This document shows positions 62,618 through 64,000 of a DNA stretch of 64,000 nt, piece by piece. The stretch comes from Sulfitobacter dubius. GTDB taxonomy: Bacteria > Pseudomonadota > Alphaproteobacteria > Rhodobacterales > Rhodobacteraceae. The notes under the pieces are model-generated. The model did not search any database. It saw only the letters and a list, made by a program, of their open reading frames with translations, and was not told where the DNA came from. The translations under genes and the position numbers were made by a program. Location: NCBI RefSeq assembly GCF_900113435.1, contig NZ_FOPG01000002.1, positions 186,001-250,000 on the forward strand. The letters are read 5' to 3'. The stretch's first letter is position 1, and every line of letters starts with the position of its first letter.

Positions 62618-64000
62618 TTAGGCCCAGTCACGGCAGACGTATTTCACTTCCGTAAAGGCTTCGAGCCCCAGCCGCGATCCCTCGCGTCCGATGCCCGATT
62701 GTTTCGTCCCGCCAAAGGGGATCGGCGCGCCGGTCACCTTGGTGCGGTTCACGGCCACCATGCCGAAACACAGCGCCCGGCTGGCGCGGTAGATGCGGCG
62801 TGGGTCTTGGCTGTGGACATAGGCCACCAACCCGTACTCCGTGTCATTGGCCCGTGTGATCGCCTCATCCTCACTGTCGAAGGCCGCGATGGCGGCCACG
62901 GGGCCAAAGGTCTCTTCACGCATGATCAGCGCGTCGGCAGGCACATCCGCCAGCACCGTCGGTTCAAAGAACAGCGGCCCCGCTGCGTGCCGCTTGCCAC
63001 CACAAAGCAGCCGCGCCCCACGGTCAAGCGCATCTTTTACGTGTTCCTCTTGTTTGGCGACCGCCTTTTCGTTCATCAGGGGGCCGATGTCGGGATCATC
63101 CGCGCCGACGCCCACGGTCAGCGCCTGCGTCGCTGCGGCGAACCGCGCGCAGAAGGTCGCATAGCTGTCGCGGGCGATGAAGAAACGGTTGGCGCCGAGG
63201 CAGTCCTGACCGGAGGTGGCGAACTTGGCCTTGATCGCCTCTTCGACCGCGCGGTCCATATCGGCATCATCGAACATGATGAAAGGCGCATGGCCACCGA
63301 GTTCGAGGACCAAGCGTTTCACGCTGTCGGATGCTTGACGATACAGCAGCTTGCCGATCTCAGTAGAGCCGGTGAAAGAGATGGCCCTCACGCGGGTGTC
63401 TTCCATCCATGGTTTCACGATCTCGGGGGCCTCCCCGGTGACGACGTTGAACACGCCTTTCGGCAGCCCTGCCTGTTCGCCCAATTCGGCCAGTGCCAGC
63501 GCCGAGAACGGCGTCTCTGCCGAAGGATGCGCCACCACGGTGCAGCCCGCCGCCAGCGCGGCACCTGCCTTGCGAGTCAGCATGGCGGAAGGGAAGTTCC
63601 ACGGGGTGATCAGCGCGGCTACGCCCACCGGCTCGCGCCAGATTTCCACCTCGGCATCCGGCAGATGCGAGGTGACGCCTTCGATGTTGGGGCGGCGCGC
63701 CTCTTCGGAATAGAACTCAAAGAAAGACGCGGCATAGTCGATCTCGCCGCGCGATTCCGAGATGGGTTTGCCCTGTTCGGCGGTCATGATCCGGGCCAGA
63801 TCCTCACGGTTTTCCAACATCAGATCGCGCCAGCGGCGCAGGATGGCACCACGCTCTTGCGGTAACAGCCCGGCCCAATGGGGAAAGGCAGCATGGGCGG
63901 CATCCACCGCGGCGCGGCTGTCGTCGGCGTTAAGCTTAGCAACCGACCCCAAGACTGCCCCGCTTGCCGGGTCAGTCACCTTGAAGTCATCGCTCTGCGC
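62618..64000 (-). CDS. gabD: Succinate-semialdehyde dehydrogenase (GabD-like), N-terminus cut off
   Basis: The frame is open to the right edge, so the start lies outside the window; 460 residues are visible of about 480-490. It is an aldehyde dehydrogenase with ITPWNFPSAMLTRKAGAALAAGCT, the glutamate in LELGGHAPFIMFDDAD, the nucleophilic cysteine in FATSGQDCLGANRFFI and EETFGPVAAI. The ITPWNFP and QDCLGANR elements fit the GabD group, which converts succinic semialdehyde to succinate. A GTG at 63979 gives a start-like codon but lies inside the conserved N-terminal region and is unlikely to be used. Confidence 0.9.
   Translation of the reverse strand, partial: AQSDDFKVTDPASGAVLGSVAKLNADDSRAAVDAAHAAFPHWAGLLPQERGAILRRWRDLMLENREDLARIMTAEQGKPISESRGEIDYAASFFEFYSEEARRPNIEGVTSHLPDAEVEIWREPVGVAALITPWNFPSAMLTRKAGAALAAGCTVVAHPSAETPFSALALAELGEQAGLPKGVFNVVTGEAPEIVKPWMEDTRVRAISFTGSTEIGKLLYRQASDSVKRLVLELGGHAPFIMFDDADMDRAVEEAIKAKFATSGQDCLGANRFFIARDSYATFCARFAAATQALTVGVGADDPDIGPLMNEKAVAKQEEHVKDALDRGARLLCGGKRHAAGPLFFEPTVLADVPADALIMREETFGPVAAIAAFDSEDEAITRANDTEYGLVAYVHSQDPRRIYRASRALCFGMVAVNRTKVTGAPIPFGGTKQSGIGREGSRLGLEAFTEVKYVCRDWA

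Noticed and set aside
61301..63865. An 854-codon open frame on the plus strand
   Set aside because: It lies antisense to two well-conserved enzymes (aminotransferase and GabD). The translation is His/Arg/Gln-rich with no recognisable domain, as expected from the high-GC third positions of the opposite strand.
1..64000. CRISPR arrays, insertion sequences, prophage, rRNA and tRNA genes
   Set aside because: I saw no regularly spaced direct repeats, transposase or integrase motifs, phage structural proteins, rRNA segments or tRNA cloverleaf (GGTTCRANYCC) signatures.

Overview
The window is about 64 kb of gene-dense, GC-rich chromosomal DNA. It looks like a marine alphaproteobacterium of the Roseobacter group (Rhodobacteraceae). 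That assignment is inference and rests on four things: the aerobic cobalamin gene set (cobG, cobN, cobF), a LOV/HWE-type sensor kinase, the polyamine transport and catabolism genes, and the general protein style. I see no insertion sequence, prophage, CRISPR array, rRNA or tRNA.

Layout. 1-5.1 kb: the end of a DUF58 gene followed by two large membrane proteins of the BatA/DUF4159 type. 5.1-6.6 kb: a NicO-type nickel/cobalt exporter with a DUF1007 periplasmic partner. 6.7-15.4 kb: housekeeping genes (yaaA, recQ, yggT, a thioesterase, an MFS transporter, mepA, a phytase-like esterase, a queuosine-precursor transporter, arfB). Just before arfB lies an unexplained short transcription unit with an 18-codon ORF, an extraordinarily long Shine-Dalgarno sequence and its own terminator. 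15.4-31.3 kb: the cobalamin region. It is read mostly leftward (cbtB, cbtA, a His-rich protein, DUF1636, cobW, cobN, cobG, cobH, cobI, cobJ; then cobL, cobE, cobM, cobB, cobA, DUF1636, cobF), with cobK alone on the plus strand between the two blocks. A cobalamin riboswitch precedes cbtB, and an intrinsic terminator separates cbtB from cbtA. 31.4-35.4 kb: a blue-light LOV kinase, the NAD salvage genes pncB and pncA, and trhO. 35.4-43.1 kb: a putrescine module with the potF-A-H-I type ABC transporter, a PuuB-like amine oxidoreductase, an FCD/GntR regulator and an SpuC-like aminotransferase; two intergenic regions share a TTTGATCA motif. 43.1-53.8 kb: a lytic transglycosylase, RNase R, a DUF2064 protein, dapE and dapD with two small proteins between them, a LOG-like protein, a nitronate monooxygenase and a GMC oxidoreductase. 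54.1-60.9 kb: a compact signalling island with two related sensor kinases, a single-domain receiver, an HPt protein and a receiver fused to a degenerate GGDEF-like domain. 61.2-64 kb: a class III aminotransferase and a truncated succinate-semialdehyde dehydrogenase.

How the genes work together. CbtAB and NicO could set cobalt/nickel flow for the cobalt-requiring CobN step, with the riboswitch giving B12 feedback on at least cbtB. CobA, I, G, J, M, F, K, L, H, B and N cover uroporphyrinogen III to cobalt insertion; cobST and the late adenosylation and nucleotide-loop genes are not in the window. PotFAHI, PuuB and SpuC-like proteins import and oxidise or deaminate putrescine, and the aminotransferase plus GabD pair at the right end could complete the route to succinate.

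The most unusual items are the arfB-proximal mini-gene, the self-contained phosphorelay with a degenerate GGDEF output, the two Cys-rich DUF1636 proteins and the His-rich protein in the cobalamin region, and the shared operator-like motif of the putrescine genes. All functional calls are by recognition from sequence alone; no database search was run.
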